DNA of 5,882 nucleotides from positions 1-5,882 of the forward strand of contig CAMOTT010000126.1 of assembly GCA_946626015.1 (NCBI GenBank). Direction: 5' to 3'. Origin of the DNA: an uncultured Clostridia bacterium (GTDB lineage Bacteria; Bacillota; Clostridia; Oscillospirales; Acutalibacteraceae). Shown here in pieces: positions 5,621 to 5,882 of the stretch; position 1 is the first letter of the stretch, and every line of letters begins with the position of its first letter. The notes under the pieces were generated by a model, which saw nothing but the letters and a program-made list of their open reading frames with translations, was not told the origin of the DNA and searched no databases. Both the position numbers and the translations under genes were made by a program.

Positions 5621-5882
5621 TTATTGTCAGCCGCTCCTTCCTTTAAATTGTTTTTCTTCCTGAAAACGAAGGAATATCTTATAAAGAATTCACAGCCGAG
5701 GAAGAAGAAAAGTATAATGCCCTGTAAAACGTCCGCAGCGGATGAATCAAGCCCGAGCTTTGATTGCATAACTCCGCTGCCTTTTTCAAGGATACTGAAC
5801 GCGGCGGAAACAATGGAAATGACTATCGGGTTGAGCTGCGCCAGCCACGCCACGGTGATCGCGGTAAAGCCCACGCCGTCGG
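5617..5882 (-). CDS. ABC transporter permease, NupP/YufP-like, C-terminal fragment (5' end off window)
   Basis: The last 88 residues or so of a membrane permease are visible, open to the window edge. The visible part begins DGVGFTAITVAWLAQLNP, which resembles the conserved GFT-IAVALLG-NP segment of NupP-type permeases, and continues with a hydrophobic helix, an LEKGSGVMQ segment, and a final membrane helix (VLQGIILFFFLGCEFFIRY). It ends in a basic and polar cytoplasmic tail (FRKKNNLKEGAADNK). The GTG at 5874-5872 is an internal valine codon, not a start, because coding continues upstream in frame. The TGA stop (5619-5617) overlaps the next permease ATG by 4 bases, so the two are translationally coupled and probably form the membrane heterodimer. 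The ATPase and the substrate-binding lipoprotein should lie upstream, outside the window. Confidence 0.85.
   Translation of the reverse strand, partial: DGVGFTAITVAWLAQLNPIVISIVSAAFSILEKGSGVMQSKLGLDSSAADVLQGIILFFFLGCEFFIRYSFVFRKKNNLKEGAADNK

Noticed and set aside
5617..5874. Short 85-residue gene starting at GTG 5874
   Set aside because: The frame stays open upstream to the window edge and the sequence before the GTG (DG) continues the permease motif, so this is the 3' end of a longer gene and not a small gene.
1..5882. CRISPR array, insertion sequence, tRNA or other novel mobile system
   Set aside because: No direct-repeat array, terminal inverted repeats, transposase frame or tRNA-like clover sequence was seen; nearly all bases are accounted for by six well-known metabolic and transport genes.

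Overview
All six genes in this window lie on the minus strand and read from high to low coordinates. Two run off the window edges. The content suggests a strict or facultative anaerobe, most likely a clostridial Firmicute from the gut or a similar habitat. The grounds are an oxygen-sensitive class III ribonucleotide reductase with its radical SAM activase, a BmpA/NupPQ-type ABC importer, a uronate isomerase, and AT-rich intergenic DNA with strong Shine-Dalgarno sites. The taxonomic placement is inference from gene content and style, not from a marker gene.

Region A (about 5882-2372) looks like one sugar or nucleoside uptake and catabolism operon. In transcription order it holds the C-terminal end of an ABC permease (NupP/YufP-like), a second permease (NupQ/YufQ-like) overlapping it by 4 bases (ATGA), a LacX-type aldose 1-epimerase 14 bases downstream, and the uronate isomerase UxaC 28 bases further on. 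The permeases belong to a family known for nucleoside uptake, yet their neighbours handle sugars and uronates, so the substrate is an open question.

Region B (2371-2281) is a 91-base gap with two hairpins. One is a strong hairpin just after uxaC. The other is a small hairpin between a purine-rich Shine-Dalgarno-like stretch and the nrdG start, which may be a folded (discontinuous) ribosome binding site.

Region C (2280-1) is the anaerobic dNTP synthesis module: nrdG (activase), a 146-base regulatory gap, then nrdD (reductase; 481 residues visible, with the glycyl-radical end off the window). The gap holds a near-consensus sigma-A-type promoter (TTGACA, 17-base spacer, TATTAT with an extended -10). 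Upstream of it are two NrdR-box-like palindromes whose centres are exactly 42 bp apart, about four helical turns. nrdD therefore appears to have its own NrdR-controlled promoter, while nrdG, placed upstream of that control, probably depends on another promoter.

There are no RNA genes, mobile elements or CRISPR arrays, and no gene-free stretch above 300 bases. I saw no clearly undescribed system. The most useful points are the NrdR control region, the nrdG leader, and the mixed transporter/uronate context.
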